Made by a program: the position numbers and the translations under genes
The notes under the pieces: generated by a model
Databases searched by the model: none
The model's input: only the letters and a program-made list of their open reading frames with translations
What the model was told of the DNA's origin: nothing
Part shown: positions 55,016 to 64,000 of the stretch, piece by piece
Layout: each line of letters opens with the position of its first letter
Numbering within the stretch: the first letter of the stretch is position 1
NCBI RefSeq assembly: GCF_900107175.1
Contig: NZ_FNOZ01000001.1
Location: 372,001-436,000 of the forward strand
DNA length: 64,000 nucleotides
Origin: Modestobacter sp. DSM 44400
GTDB lineage: Bacteria > Actinomycetota > Actinomycetes > Mycobacteriales > Geodermatophilaceae
Direction of reading: 5' to 3'

Positions 55016-55555
55016 TCACTGCGATGACGGTTCCTCCGTCGTCCGGCCTGCCTGGCCATCCGGGTCGGCGAACGCGGCGAAGGCCTCCAGGTTGCGCAGC
55101 GATTCACCGCGCTTGACCCGCCAGGCCCACTCCCGCCGGATGGAGGTGCCGAAACCGATCTCGAGCATGGTGTTGAAGTGCTCGTCGGCGTAGCTGAGCA
55201 CCGACCCCAGCAGCTTGTCGATCTCCTCTGGGGTGACGGCGCCGTGCCCGAGCCGGCCGGTGAGGTAGACGTCGCCGACGCCGTCGATGGAGTAACTGAC
55301 CCCGTACATCCGCGAGTTGTGCTGCAGCAGCCACGCCCACAACTGCTCGCGGTTCTCGTCGGGCTGCCGGCAGACGAACGCCTCGATCCGGAAGCCGTGC
55401 TCGCCGACGATGAGCCCGACGACCGTCTTGAGCTTCTTGACCCCGGGCAGCGTGACCACGAAGCGGCCGGGGGCGGTCTGCTCGTACTCGAGTTCGGCGT
55501 TCCGCAGCGCTCCCTCGACGACCGCGGCCAGCTCGGCGACGCTGCGCTCGCTCAT
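55016..55555 (-). CDS. YbjN domain-containing protein (Rv0487-like)
   Basis: 179 residues of the YbjN fold related to type III secretion chaperones: RFVVTLPGVKKLKTVVGLIV, LWAWLLQHNSRMYGVSYSID, VTPEEIDKLLGSVLSYADEH and SIRREWAWRVKRGE. Sits directly after mshA as in M. tuberculosis (Rv0486-Rv0487). Function unknown. The leader CACCGGAGGTGGGTCG is nearly the same as the hemA leader. Confidence 0.85.
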   Translation of the reverse strand: MSERSVAELAAVVEGALRNAELEYEQTAPGRFVVTLPGVKKLKTVVGLIVGEHGFRIEAFVCRQPDENREQLWAWLLQHNSRMYGVSYSIDGVGDVYLTGRLGHGAVTPEEIDKLLGSVLSYADEHFNTMLEIGFGTSIRREWAWRVKRGESLRNLEAFAAFADPDGQAGRTTEEPSSQ

Positions 55556-55607
55556 CGACCCACCTCCGGTGCCGGAACGGAACGGCGATGCCGTGCTGTC
55601 AGACGCC

Positions 55608-56981
55608 TCATCGCGCAGCGCTGCCGCCGGACAGCAGCCGGACGGCGTCCCGGGCGCTGCGCTCCCGGCTGCCGACCGGGGGCTGCTGCGCCATCTCGAC
55701 CATCGCCGCGGCGTAGGCGTCGACGAGGGAGTCGACCGTGCGGTCCCAGCCGAACCGGCTGGCGTGCCGCCGGGCGCCGGCGGCGAGCAGTTCGCGGCCG
55801 GCGAGCACCCCTCGGATCGCCGCGGCGTAGTCGGCAGGGTCCCGGCCGGCGACGAGCCGGCCGGAGACGCCGTCGTCCACGGCGGTGTGCAGGCCGCCGA
55901 CGGCAGCGGCCACGACCGGCGTGCCGCAGGCCTGCGCCTCCAGCGCGACCAGACCGAAGGACTCGTTGTGACTGGGGACGACGGCCACGTCGGCGGCGCG
56001 GTAGTGCTCGGCGAGCTGCTCGGGTGGCTGCGGTGGCAGGAACCGCACCACGTCGCGGACGCCGAGGGAGACCGCGAGCTCCTGCAGTCGCTGGGGCTCG
56101 GCCAGCCCGGAGCCGCTGGGGGCCCCGACCACGAGGACCTGGAGCTTCGCGCGCAGCGGCGGGTCGTCGGCGAGCATCCGGGCGGCGGCGTGCAGCAGCA
56201 GGTCGGGGCCCTTGAGCGGCTGGATGCGCCCGACGAACAGCAGGACGACGGCGTCGGCGGGCACCCCGATCCGCTGCCGGGCTCGCTGCCGGTCGCCGGG
56301 GCTGAAGCGCTGCAGGTCGACCCCCGGCGGGATGACGAGCGTGCGCCGCGGGTCGGCGTCGTACCAGCGGACCAACTGGGCGGCCTCGTCGGCGGTGTTG
56401 GCCACCAGCCGGTCGGCCTCGGCGACGACCTGTTCCTCGCCGATCACCCGGGCCCGCGGCTCGGGGGCGTCGCCCTCGGCGAGCGCGGCGTTCTTGACCT
56501 TGGCCAGGGTGTGCGCGGAGTGGACCAGCGGCACGCCCCAGCGGTCGCGGGCCAGCCAGCCGACCTGGCCGGATAGCCAGTAGTGGGAGTGGACGACGTC
56601 GAAGTGGCCGGGCTCGTGCTGGGCCTCCTCGCGCAGCACGGCGGCGGTGAACGCGCACAGCTGGGCGGGCAGGTCGTCCTTGCCCAGGCCCTCGAACGGG
56701 CCGGCGCTGACGTGCCGGACGGTCACGCCCGGGCTCATCTCGACCACCGGGGGGAGGTCGCTGGAGGTGGCTCGGGTGAAGACGTCGACGGCGATGCCGC
56801 GCGCGGCCAGGCGGCGGGAGACCTCGACGATGTAGACGTTCATGCCGCCGGCGTCACCGGCGCCGGGCTGGTCCAGCGGGCTGGTGTGCACCGAGAGCGT
56901 GGCCACGCGGTGGGGCAGCAGGGACGGCAGTGGAGCCGTCTCGGTGCGCCAGGCAGGACGGGGGTGCCGGCGAACGAGCAC
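55608..56981 (-). CDS. mshA: D-inositol-3-phosphate glycosyltransferase (mycothiol synthesis)
   Basis: GT4 enzyme making N-acetylglucosamine-inositol phosphate, the first step to mycothiol, the actinobacterial thiol. The 457-residue product has [20 protein letters not shown] near residue 37, [16 protein letters not shown] near 120, [16 protein letters not shown] near 215, [17 protein letters not shown], and the sugar-nucleotide site [20 protein letters not shown] near 340. The GTG at 56981 has GGGAGGAGG four bases upstream; the longer frame upstream is noise. 52 bp before the YbjN gene. Confidence 0.95.
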   Translation of the reverse strand: MLVRRHPRPAWRTETAPLPSLLPHRVATLSVHTSPLDQPGAGDAGGMNVYIVEVSRRLAARGIAVDVFTRATSSDLPPVVEMSPGVTVRHVSAGPFEGLGKDDLPAQLCAFTAAVLREEAQHEPGHFDVVHSHYWLSGQVGWLARDRWGVPLVHSAHTLAKVKNAALAEGDAPEPRARVIGEEQVVAEADRLVANTADEAAQLVRWYDADPRRTLVIPPGVDLQRFSPGDRQRARQRIGVPADAVVLLFVGRIQPLKGPDLLLHAAARMLADDPPLRAKLQVLVVGAPSGSGLAEPQRLQELAVSLGVRDVVRFLPPQPPEQLAEHYRAADVAVVPSHNESFGLVALEAQACGTPVVAAAVGGLHTAVDDGVSGRLVAGRDPADYAAAIRGVLAGRELLAAGARRHASRFGWDRTVDSLVDAYAAAMVEMAQQPPVGSRERSARDAVRLLSGGSAAR

Positions 56982-57068
56982 GTGCCTCCTCCCGCGCGGG
57001 CATGTGGTTGGCACCTGCAACGGGCACCCTATCGACGTCCCAGTCTGCCTCAGCGCCAGGATGGTCAC

Positions 57069-57851
57069 ATGTCCAGCCCCACCGCCCCGCCGTCCGCCGC
57101 CGTCCCGTTCCACGGCGGAGGTCGGGTCGCCGTCGTCACCGGCGCCTCCAGCGGGATCGGCGCGGCGACCGCTAGGCGGCTGGCGGCGGACGGCTTCGAG
57201 GTGGTCCTCGGCGCGCGGCGACTGGACCGGCTGACCGCGCTCGCCGAGGAGATCGGCGGGCATGCGGTGCCGCTGGACGTGACCGACCCCGCCTCGGTGT
57301 CGGCGTTCGCCGAGGGCCTGGACCGGGTCGACGTGCTGGTCAACAACGCCGGCGGTGCGTTCGACGCAGCCCCGGTGGCCGAGGCCGACCTCGACTCCTG
57401 GCGGCGCGCCTTCGACGTCAACGTGCTGGGCTCGGTGGCGATGACCAAGGCGCTGCTCCCCGCGTTGATCGCTTCCGGCGCCGGCGACCTGGTGTTCGTC
57501 GGATCGACCGCCGGGCTGGTGAGCTACAAGGGCGGGGCGTCCTACACTGCGGCCAAGCACGGGGTGCACACGCTGGCCGGGACGCTGCGGCTGGAGCTGG
57601 TGTACTCCCCGGTGCGGGTCGTGGAGATCGCTCCCGGCATGGTCAAGACCGAGGAGTTCACGCTCAACCGCACGGGCTCGCAGGAGAAGACGGACGCGGT
57701 CTACCGGGGCGTGCGCGAGCCGCTGGTGGCCGAGGACGTCGCCGACTGCATCGCCTGGGCCGTCACCCGCCCGCATCACGTCAATGTCGACCTGCTCGTC
57801 GTGCGCCCGCGGGCGCAGGCGGCCCAGCACAAAGTGGCCCGCGAGGAGTGA
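57069..57851 (+). CDS. Short-chain dehydrogenase/reductase (Rv0484c-like)
   Basis: Classical SDR, 260 residues: [19 protein letters not shown] near residue 20, [15 protein letters not shown] near 93, catalytic Ser in [15 protein letters not shown], catalytic SYTAAKHG Tyr/Lys near 160, then [12 protein letters not shown]. Substrate unknown. The M. tuberculosis homologue occupies the same divergent position to mshA. ATG start with AGGA upstream. Confidence 0.92.
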   Translation: MSSPTAPPSAAVPFHGGGRVAVVTGASSGIGAATARRLAADGFEVVLGARRLDRLTALAEEIGGHAVPLDVTDPASVSAFAEGLDRVDVLVNNAGGAFDAAPVAEADLDSWRRAFDVNVLGSVAMTKALLPALIASGAGDLVFVGSTAGLVSYKGGASYTAAKHGVHTLAGTLRLELVYSPVRVVEIAPGMVKTEEFTLNRTGSQEKTDAVYRGVREPLVAEDVADCIAWAVTRPHHVNVDLLVVRPRAQAAQHKVAREE

Positions 57852-57960
57852 CGCTCCCCGGCGAAGCGGACAGCGGGGGTTCCGGAGATCGTCAGCGAGT
57901 TCCCAGCTGCTGCCTGCACAGTCGTCGCCGTACCGGCTGGGCGACGGCGAGGAGCACGAC

Positions 57961-59295
57961 GTGGGTGACCTGTGGCGTCACGTCACCGGGCTGTCGCTCG
58001 TGCAGGGGCCGATCCCGCCGCTCCTGACCGGGGGCGCCGTCCTCGGCCTGCTCGTGCTGGGCACCGCGCGCCGCTCGCGCGCGTGGTTCCTGCGGTCGGT
58101 GCCGCTGGCGGTCGTGGCGGCGCTGGTCCTGCTGGCGGCCGCCGAGGTGGCCTTGGCGGTGGCCCACCCGTTCCCCGACCGGCTGCCGCGGAGGATCTCG
58201 GCGTGGGTCGCCGCCGCCCTGTTCGCCCTGGCGCTGGCCGCGGCCGGCTGGCGGCGGCAGCGCTGGCCACGCCGCGTCGCCGCCGCGCTCGCGCTGCTCG
58301 TCGTCGTCGCGGCGGCCGCCGACCAGGTCGACCGCGTCTACGCGCCGTTCCCCACGATCGCCGCCGCCCTGCAGTTGCCCCCGCACGACGAGGTCCAGGC
58401 CCAAAGCATCCTGCCGGGCCACGCGCTGGCGGGCGCGGCGGCCGCCGTCCCCCTTGCCGACGGTCGCCCGCTGGAGGCGCGCTGGCGGCCTCCGGCCGGC
58501 ATGCCCGGGAACGGGGCCGTCACCGAGGTGGCGATCCCCGCGTCCCGTTCCGGATTCACCGCCCGTCCTGCCTGGATCTACGTGCCGCCGGCGTACCTGA
58601 CGGCGCAACGGCCGCTGCTCCCGGTCCTGGTGTTGATCAGCGGGCAGCCGGGCAGCCCTCGCGACTGGATCGACGCCGGCGGGGTGGCCGAGACCATGGA
58701 CGCCTTCGCCGCCGCCCACTCGGGCCTCGCCCCGGTCGTGGTGATGCCCGACGCCCTGGGCGCGGAGACTGCGAACCCCCTGTGCATGGACTCCCGGCTG
58801 GGCAAGGCCGACACCTACCTGTCCGTCGACGTCCCGGCCTGGATCGAGGGCGCGCTCCAGATCGACCCGGACCGTGCCCACTGGGCCGTCGGTGGCTTCT
58901 CCTACGGCGGGACGTGCGCGCTGCAGCTGGCCGTCGCCCATTCCGACCTGTTCCCGACCATGCTGGACATCGCGGGTCAGCAGGCCCCCACGCTCGGGGA
59001 CCCGGTGGGCACCGTTGCCTCGACCTTCGGTGGTGACCAGGTCGCCTTCGCCGCCGTCGACCCGTTGGAGGAGCTGGCCACCCGTCGCCTCCCGGGCAGC
59101 AGGGCGCTGATGCTCGTCGGCGCCCACGACAGCCAGTTCGGGCGCCAGGCGGCCACGGTGCGGTCGGCCCTGGTCTCCGCGGGCGTCGACGTGAGCTACG
59201 CCGAGCTCCCCGGCGACCACTCGTGGACGCTGGCCAACGCCGCGCTGCGCCAGGCCGTCCCGGCGCTCGCTCAGCGCATCGGATTGACCGGATGA
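57961..59295 (+). CDS. Membrane-anchored alpha/beta hydrolase (esterase D family)
   Basis: 444 residues. The N-terminal 125 have four membrane helices (about 18-33, 45-68, 80-100, 105-120), so the catalytic domain is probably extracytoplasmic. The esterase part (about 200-444) has the oxyanion region [14 protein letters not shown], the nucleophile elbow [11 protein letters not shown], an acid near [10 protein letters not shown], and the catalytic His in [14 protein letters not shown] start with GAGGAG eight bases upstream. Its stop overlaps the MprF-like gene as ATGA, suggesting a joint lipid-related job. Confidence 0.85.
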   Translation: MGDLWRHVTGLSLVQGPIPPLLTGGAVLGLLVLGTARRSRAWFLRSVPLAVVAALVLLAAAEVALAVAHPFPDRLPRRISAWVAAALFALALAAAGWRRQRWPRRVAAALALLVVVAAAADQVDRVYAPFPTIAAALQLPPHDEVQAQSILPGHALAGAAAAVPLADGRPLEARWRPPAGMPGNGAVTEVAIPASRSGFTARPAWIYVPPAYLTAQRPLLPVLVLISGQPGSPRDWIDAGGVAETMDAFAAAHSGLAPVVVMPDALGAETANPLCMDSRLGKADTYLSVDVPAWIEGALQIDPDRAHWAVGGFSYGGTCALQLAVAHSDLFPTMLDIAGQQAPTLGDPVGTVASTFGGDQVAFAAVDPLEELATRRLPGSRALMLVGAHDSQFGRQAATVRSALVSAGVDVSYAELPGDHSWTLANAALRQAVPALAQRIGLTG

Positions 59296-61937
59296 CCGGC
59301 CCTGCCACGGCGGCGTCGTCCGGGCGCTGCGCCGCCACCGTCGTCCGCCTCGCCGCGGCGGCCCGCCGGTGCCCGGTCACCGCCGGGCTCCTGGTGGCGA
59401 TGCTGACCACGGGCCCGCTGGTCACGGCCCTGGCCGGCAGCACCGCGCCCGCTGCCCTGTCGACGGGTGTCGGCGCACTGTCCGCGGGTCGGTGGTACAC
59501 CGTGCTGACCAGTGGCCTCGTGGTGCCCGGACGTCTCGCGGCGGGTCTGGCAGCGGTCGCCGTCCTGGCGCTGCTGGTCCCGGTGGAGCGCCGCTGGGGG
59601 TCGCGCCGGTTGGCGCTGTGCCTGGTGGCCGCACAGGTGGTCGCCACCGCGGCCGGGCTGGGCCCGGTCGCGTTGCTGGGCACCACCGGCCACCGGTGGG
59701 CCCACCTGCTCGCCGGCGCGTCCGCCGCCGGTCCGCTGCCTGCGGCACTCACCGTCGCCGGACTGGCCTCGGCCGGCTGGTCACCGCTGTGGCGGCGCCG
59801 GGTCCGGCTGGGTCTGGGCGTCGTGCTCACCCTGCTGCTGCTGTACTCCGGGCAGCTCGGCGACGTGCTGCGATGGACCGGGTTCGGGATCGGGGTGGCG
59901 ACCGGTGCGGTGCTCGCCGCCCGTCGGCGGCCGGTACCCGCCCGGGCGGCCGTTCTCGAACACGGCGTGGTCAGCCGCCGCGAGAGCCGCGCGCTGATCG
60001 CGCTGCTGGTCGCCGCGACCGCGGTGGGGCCGCTGGTCGCCGCACTGTCCCGGACCCCGGACGGGCCGTGGTCGGTCGTCTCCCACCTCTTCGTCTCCGG
60101 CCGGCCACCCGCGGAGGTGCTCCGCGCGGTGTGCGGCCCCGGTGGCGACGCCGCCGACTGCCAGGCCCTGCAGGACCGGCTCCGGCTGACCGGCTTCGGC
60201 CCGGCGCTGGCGTCCGTGCTGCCGGTGCTGCTGCAGCTGGTGCTGGCGGAAGGCCTGCGTCGCGGACGACGTGCGGCGTGGGTCGGCGCCGTGGTACTGA
60301 CCGGGACACTGACCGCCGTGGGCGCCGTCGTGGTGGCCCTCGTCCTGCACGTTCCCGGCGAGCAGCTGCCGTTGCTCGCCGTTCGCCCGGGCAGCCTGCC
60401 GACGATGTCGCTGTGGGCCCCGGTGGTCGCCCCCGGGCTGGTCCTCGGGTTGCTGCTGGTGACCCGGAGCCGCTTCGAGGTCCGGGCCGCACCCGGTGCG
60501 GGCCGCCAATGGGCCGCGCTGGCCGTCGGCGGCATCACCGTCGTCGTGGCGGCGTACCTCGCCGCGGGCCTGGTACTGACCAGCGGCCACCCGGCCGGCC
60601 CGGGGGCGGGCCGGCTGCTGCTGGACCTGCCGGCCCGGCTGGTGCCGCCGGGCTACCTCGGTGAGGTGGTGCCCCGGGGCGCTCGCCTGCACGGCGTCGC
60701 ACGCCTGCTCGCCGACTGGACGGGGGTGGCGTGCTGGGCGGTGCTCATGGTCACGGCCTGGCGGGTCGTCCGGCCGGCGGCACCCGCCGGCGACCTCGTC
60801 CGGGCCCGGGACCTGGTGCGGCGGTACGGCGACGGCGCGCTGTCGTTCATGACGACCTGGACCGGCAACCGGTACTGGTTCACCGCCGGGAGGCGGTCGA
60901 TGGTGGCCTACCGGGTCGTCGGCGGGGTGGCGCTGACCACGGGAGACCCGGTCGGGCCGGCGGAGGAGACCGCGACGACCGTCCGGCAGTTCACCGCCTG
61001 GTGCTCCGGCCGGGGCTGGGCCCCGTGCTGGTACAGCGTGACCGACGCCGTCGCCGAGGCGTTGCCGGGGATGCGCCGGGTGCAGGTGGCCACCGAGACG
61101 TGGCTGCCCCTGGGGCAGCTCGCGTTCGTGGGCAGGAAGTGGCAGGACGTCCGCACCGCCCTCAACCGCGCCGCCCGCGAGGGCACTACCACGCAGTGGG
61201 TGCACTGGCACAGCGCACCGCTGGCGCTGCGCGAGCAGTTGACCCTGGCGTCCGAGGCCTGGCTGGCGGGCAAGGGGCTGCCGGAGATGGGGTTCACCCT
61301 CGGTGGCCTTGACGAGCTCACCGACCCGGCCGTCCGCTGCCTGGTCGCCCTGGACGCCGACGGCGCGGTGCTGGGCCTGACCAGTTGGCTGCCGGCCCGT
61401 CGGCAGGACACCCCGGTCGGCTGGACGCTGGACCTGATGCGACGAACACCGGGCTGCCCGCCCGGGATCGTCGAGCTGCTCATCGCCACTGCGGCGCTGA
61501 CCTTCCAGGAGGAGGGCGCGCTGTTCGTCAGCCTGTCCGGAGCGCCGCTGGCGCTGCCCGGCGGTCCCATCGCGGACGTCGACGCGCTGGCCCGGCTGCT
61601 ACAGGCCGCGAGCCGGGCGATGGAGCCCGTCTACGGCTTCCGATCGCTGATGGCCTTCAAGGCGAAGTTCTCCCCGCAGTTGCGCCCGCTGTGGCTGCTC
61701 TACACCGCCCCGACCGACCTGCCGCGGATCGCCGCGGCCGTCTCGCACGCCTACCTCCCGCACGTCTCGGTCCGGCAGGCGGTCCGGCTGGCCCGGGCGC
61801 TGGCCCGGCCGCACGCCCGGCCGCACGCCCGGCCGCGCACGGGGTTGCACACCGGGCCGGCGCCGGGCGCACCCGGGGCCGGTCCGACGACGGTGGGCCG
61901 GGATACGCCGCTGCGCACCTCCGCGAGCACGCGATGA
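59292..61937 (+). CDS. MprF-like aminoacyl-phosphatidylglycerol synthase with rhomboid-like membrane half
   Basis: 881 residues. Residues 1-250 contain six or so helices and a rhomboid-like stretch (SAGRWYTVLTSGLVVPG, VPVERRWGSRRLALCLVAAQ) but no serine-protease GxSG, so this part is probably a transporter or scaffold. More helices follow (about 280-520). Residues 540-850 are DUF2156, the GNAT-like transferase of MprF/LysX: FMTTWTGNRYWFTAGRRSMV, YRVVGGVALTTGDPVGP, LALVRE-like LREQLTLASEAWLAG, and VYGFRSLMAFKAKFSPQLRP. No lysyl-tRNA synthetase domain. The C-terminus has a short RPHA tandem repeat. Confidence 0.88.
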   Translation: MTGPATAASSGRCAATVVRLAAAARRCPVTAGLLVAMLTTGPLVTALAGSTAPAALSTGVGALSAGRWYTVLTSGLVVPGRLAAGLAAVAVLALLVPVERRWGSRRLALCLVAAQVVATAAGLGPVALLGTTGHRWAHLLAGASAAGPLPAALTVAGLASAGWSPLWRRRVRLGLGVVLTLLLLYSGQLGDVLRWTGFGIGVATGAVLAARRRPVPARAAVLEHGVVSRRESRALIALLVAATAVGPLVAALSRTPDGPWSVVSHLFVSGRPPAEVLRAVCGPGGDAADCQALQDRLRLTGFGPALASVLPVLLQLVLAEGLRRGRRAAWVGAVVLTGTLTAVGAVVVALVLHVPGEQLPLLAVRPGSLPTMSLWAPVVAPGLVLGLLLVTRSRFEVRAAPGAGRQWAALAVGGITVVVAAYLAAGLVLTSGHPAGPGAGRLLLDLPARLVPPGYLGEVVPRGARLHGVARLLADWTGVACWAVLMVTAWRVVRPAAPAGDLVRARDLVRRYGDGALSFMTTWTGNRYWFTAGRRSMVAYRVVGGVALTTGDPVGPAEETATTVRQFTAWCSGRGWAPCWYSVTDAVAEALPGMRRVQVATETWLPLGQLAFVGRKWQDVRTALNRAAREGTTTQWVHWHSAPLALREQLTLASEAWLAGKGLPEMGFTLGGLDELTDPAVRCLVALDADGAVLGLTSWLPARRQDTPVGWTLDLMRRTPGCPPGIVELLIATAALTFQEEGALFVSLSGAPLALPGGPIADVDALARLLQAASRAMEPVYGFRSLMAFKAKFSPQLRPLWLLYTAPTDLPRIAAAVSHAYLPHVSVRQAVRLARALARPHARPHARPRTGLHTGPAPGAPGAGPTTVGRDTPLRTSASTR
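61804..61838 (+). repeat. 12-bp tandem repeat in the MprF-like gene
   Basis: CCCGGCCGCACG occurs twice in tandem followed by a partial third, encoding ARPHARPHARPR. In-frame, so it only varies tail length. Confidence 0.6.
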
Positions 61938-62617
61938 CCCGGCGGCTCATCACCGCGTTCGGCGCCCTGGTCAGCCTGGGCGTCACCGGGTGCGCCGCCT
62001 CCGCTGCGGGGCAGACGTCGGCGGTCGCCCCCTCCCCGGCGCCCGGAGTGGTGCGGGTGGCGGTCGTGGGCGACTCGATCACCGAGGCGGACAGTCTCGA
62101 CTTCGACGACGGCGACATCGGCCCCGGCTCCTGGGCCCGGCGGGCCGAGGGTGGAGCGGTCCAAGTGGTGGGCGGATGGGCGCACGGCGGGGCGACGACC
62201 GCGGACATGGTCGCCGGTGTGCGGGCCCTCGACGCCGACGTCCTGGTGCTGATGGCCGGCAGCAACGACCTCGACGCCGACGTCGCCGTCACCCGGATCG
62301 CGGACGGCCTCGTCACGATCGCCACCGAGGCGGAGGTGCCGCGCGTGCTGCTGTCGACCGTCCCACCGGAGGACGGGTACGAGCAGCAGACGCAGGACCT
62401 CAACCGCCGGCTGCGGGTCCTCGCCCGGGACCACGGCTGGGAGCTCGTCGACGCGATGGCCGGGGTCCGCGGCGCCGACGGTGGCTGGCTGCCCGGCATG
62501 AGCGAGGACGGCGTGCACCCCGACGAGGCGGGGGCGGACGTGATCGGCGCGGCCCTGCGGACGGCGATCCTGCGGACCGCCGGCACCACATCGGCGCTCC
62601 CCGCTGGGGCCACCTGA
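61934..62617 (+). CDS. SGNH/GDSL hydrolase lipoprotein
   Basis: 227 residues. A lipoprotein signal ends at LGVTGC (Cys20), so it is anchored outside the membrane. SGNH blocks: VAVVGDSITEADS (Ser), GGWAHGGATTADM (Gly), VLMAGSNDLDADV (Asn), and the catalytic Asp/His pair in SEDGVHPDEAGADVIG. Likely an esterase on a lipid, glycan or acetyl group. ATGA overlap with the MprF-like gene makes it the third member of a coupled operon. Confidence 0.9.
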   Translation: MTRRLITAFGALVSLGVTGCAASAAGQTSAVAPSPAPGVVRVAVVGDSITEADSLDFDDGDIGPGSWARRAEGGAVQVVGGWAHGGATTADMVAGVRALDADVLVLMAGSNDLDADVAVTRIADGLVTIATEAEVPRVLLSTVPPEDGYEQQTQDLNRRLRVLARDHGWELVDAMAGVRGADGGWLPGMSEDGVHPDEAGADVIGAALRTAILRTAGTTSALPAGAT

Positions 62618-62736
62618 ACGTCGACCGACCGGATCTTGATCCGGCCGCAACGAATCGCCAGAGTGGGCTGATGACCCCGCCGGAGGACGTCGAGGTCCGT
62701 ACCGCCGCCGCGGCCGACCACCCGACGGGAGCTGCG

Positions 62737-63211
62737 ATGAGCTGGGGCCGGCTCGCCGCCGCCTGGGCCGCAGCCTTCGCGGTGCGTACGTCTACTGGGC
62801 CCTCGGTGGTGCCGCCGGGCTCGCCACCTCGGCTGGCGAACAGCTGGCGGCCGACCGTCCGGGCTGGTTCGTGACCCTCGGACTGTGGGGGGGTCGCCGC
62901 CCTGCTGATCATCGCCGCACGCCTGGGCGTCGCACTGCGCCGGTCGGTGGTCGCCGGCCGCGTCCTCGTTTTTCTCGGCGCCGCCGTCGGGCTGCTCCTC
63001 CTACTGCGCGGGCTGGGCATCGAACTGCTCCTGCTCGCCGGGGGCCCACGACGGCAACGCGGCGATGACGGCCGGACAACGGCACTGGTCCCTGGTGCTC
63101 CGGAACCCTTGGTTCGTCGCCGGTGGGGTGGCCTTCCTCCTGGCCGCTCGCGCGGCCGGCCGCACGGGCCAGCTCAGACCGAGACGGCCGTCGGCTCCGG
63201 GACCAGCGTGA
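62737..63211 (+). pseudogene. DUF3995-like membrane protein gene with three frameshifts
   Basis: The product can be followed through three frames: MSWGRLAAAWAAAFAV, then AYVYWALGGAAGLATSAGEQ and WFVTLGLWG, then VAALLIIAARLGVALRRSVV with a second and third hydrophobic helix, then HDGNAAMTAGQRHWSLVLRN and PWFVAGGVAFLLAARAAG. A missing G at 62784, an extra G in the 7-G run 62887-62893 and an extra G in the 5-G run 63040-63044 explain all shifts. The start has GGGAG six bases upstream. It overlaps the murB 3' end. Confidence 0.78.
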
Positions 63212-64000
63212 CCCCGAACCTCTCCTGCACGCCGGCGATGACCTTCTCCGCGAAGGCCATCAACTCGGTCGCGGTCGCGCCCGGCTCGGTGGTGAGCGCG
63301 AGGCTGTGCTTGGACGACGTCCCGACCCGGCCCTCACGGGTGCCCCGACCGTAGCCGGCGTTCTGCACCAGCCAGGCGGCGCTGAGCTTGACCCGGCCCT
63401 TGCCGGCCGGCCAGCTCGGGCAGCCTTCGACCGCGGCGGTGTGCGGCACGACGGGGTTGGTGAAGAACGACCCGGCGCTGCGGGAGTCGCGGTCGGCCGG
63501 GTCCCAGACCATGCCCTTGCCGCGACGCAGCTGCAGCACGGCCGCGCGGACGTCGTCCAGCGGCGCGGTGTCGCCGATGTCCACGCCCAGCGTGGTGGCC
63601 AGCTCCGCGTAGGTGACCGGCCGCGACCGGCGACCCGGGAACAATCCGAAGGTCACCGTGAGCACGACCAGCTCACCGGGGCGCTGCTTGAGCCGGCTGT
63701 TCCGGTAGGAGAACCCGCAGTCGGCGGGGCGGAGGACCCGCTGCCGGCCGGCGGCCCGGTCCCACACCCGGACGGCGGTGATCGTCTGGGCGACCTCCTG
63801 GCCGTAGGCGCCGACGTTCTGCACCGGGGTCGCGCCGGTCGACCCGGGAATCCCGGACAGCGTCTCGACGCCGGCCAGCCCGTCGGCCACCGTCGCCGCG
63901 ACCAACTCCTCCCACGACTCCCCGGCCTGCACCTCGACCTCGACGGTGCGGGCCGCGCAGCGGTACGACAGCCCGCGGGTGCGCACCAGCACGACGTCGC
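63174..64000 (-). CDS. murB: UDP-N-acetylenolpyruvoylglucosamine reductase (5' end beyond window)
   Basis: FAD enzyme making UDP-N-acetylmuramic acid for peptidoglycan. About 275 residues are visible and the N-terminus is cut by the window edge. Signatures: GIPGSTGATPVQNVGAYGQE, DCGFSYRNSRLK, RSAGSFFTNPVV with the catalytic Ser, LVQNAGYGRG and SSKHSLALT. Position before the esterase/MprF block and mshA mirrors Rv0482 relative to Rv0486. The frame is open to base 64000. Confidence 0.95.
   Translation of the reverse strand, partial: DVVLVRTRGLSYRCAARTVEVEVQAGESWEELVAATVADGLAGVETLSGIPGSTGATPVQNVGAYGQEVAQTITAVRVWDRAAGRQRVLRPADCGFSYRNSRLKQRPGELVVLTVTFGLFPGRRSRPVTYAELATTLGVDIGDTAPLDDVRAAVLQLRRGKGMVWDPADRDSRSAGSFFTNPVVPHTAAVEGCPSWPAGKGRVKLSAAWLVQNAGYGRGTREGRVGTSSKHSLALTTEPGATATELMAFAEKVIAGVQERFGVTLVPEPTAVSV

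Overview
The window is high-GC DNA from an actinomycete chromosome. Gene content (mycothiol glycosyltransferase MshA, the 32-residue ribosomal protein bS22, SenX3/RegX3, a BldN-type sigma factor with its anti-sigma factor) and the many 4-bp GTGA/ATGA gene overlaps support Actinomycetota. A Geodermatophilaceae-like genus (Blastococcus, Geodermatophilus, Modestobacter) is my inference, not something the sequence proves. Gene order closely follows Mycobacterium tuberculosis Rv0482-Rv0561c as I remember it, and the rex-hem-bldN part follows Streptomyces coelicolor SCO3316-SCO3328. No rRNA, tRNA, CRISPR array, phage or insertion sequence was recognised.

Layout from left to right. (1) 82-11072, minus strand: complex I genes nuoH-G-F-E-D-C-B-A (nuoI-N lie off the left edge) preceded by menJ, with a perfect Rex operator upstream of menJ. 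(2) 11228-20606: menaquinone synthesis (menG, menF, menD, menC, menE, menA), plus an isochorismatase-like gene and a CDP-alcohol transferase/VTT membrane pair. menB is absent here. (3) 20670-22219: small regulatory and membrane genes. (4) 22343-34694, minus: one tightly packed run rex-hemA-hemC-hemD-hemB-TM protein-hemL-phosphatase-resA-ccdA-resB-ccsB, joining haem synthesis to cytochrome c maturation behind a promoter that carries a Rex half-operator. (5) 34896-46777: glutaredoxin-like protein, acyl-CoA ligase, BldN-like sigma factor and RsbN-like anti-sigma factor with an exact sigma-BldN-type promoter between them, HAD phosphatase, acyltransferase, NAD-dependent epimerase, bS22, HTH protein, proC and ppx. 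(6) 46817-57851: small accessory genes, RegX3/SenX3-PhoU phosphate control, gpmA, mshA and an SDR. (7) 57961-62617: an ATGA-coupled trio of membrane esterase, MprF-like aminoacyl-phosphatidylglycerol synthase and SGNH lipoprotein. (8) A thrice-frameshifted DUF3995 gene and the partial murB at the right edge.

The genes form a coherent electron-transport block. Menaquinone is the quinone for complex I, haem and the Ccs system supply the cytochromes, and Rex (NADH/NAD sensor) probably ties both to redox state. Many start codons lie 6-8 nt after a TANNNT hexamer, indicating leaderless transcripts. Broken genes (PfpI-like, AONS-like, GlxA-like, DUF3995, perhaps the isochorismatase-like gene) are all dispensable types, whereas every recognisable core gene is intact.
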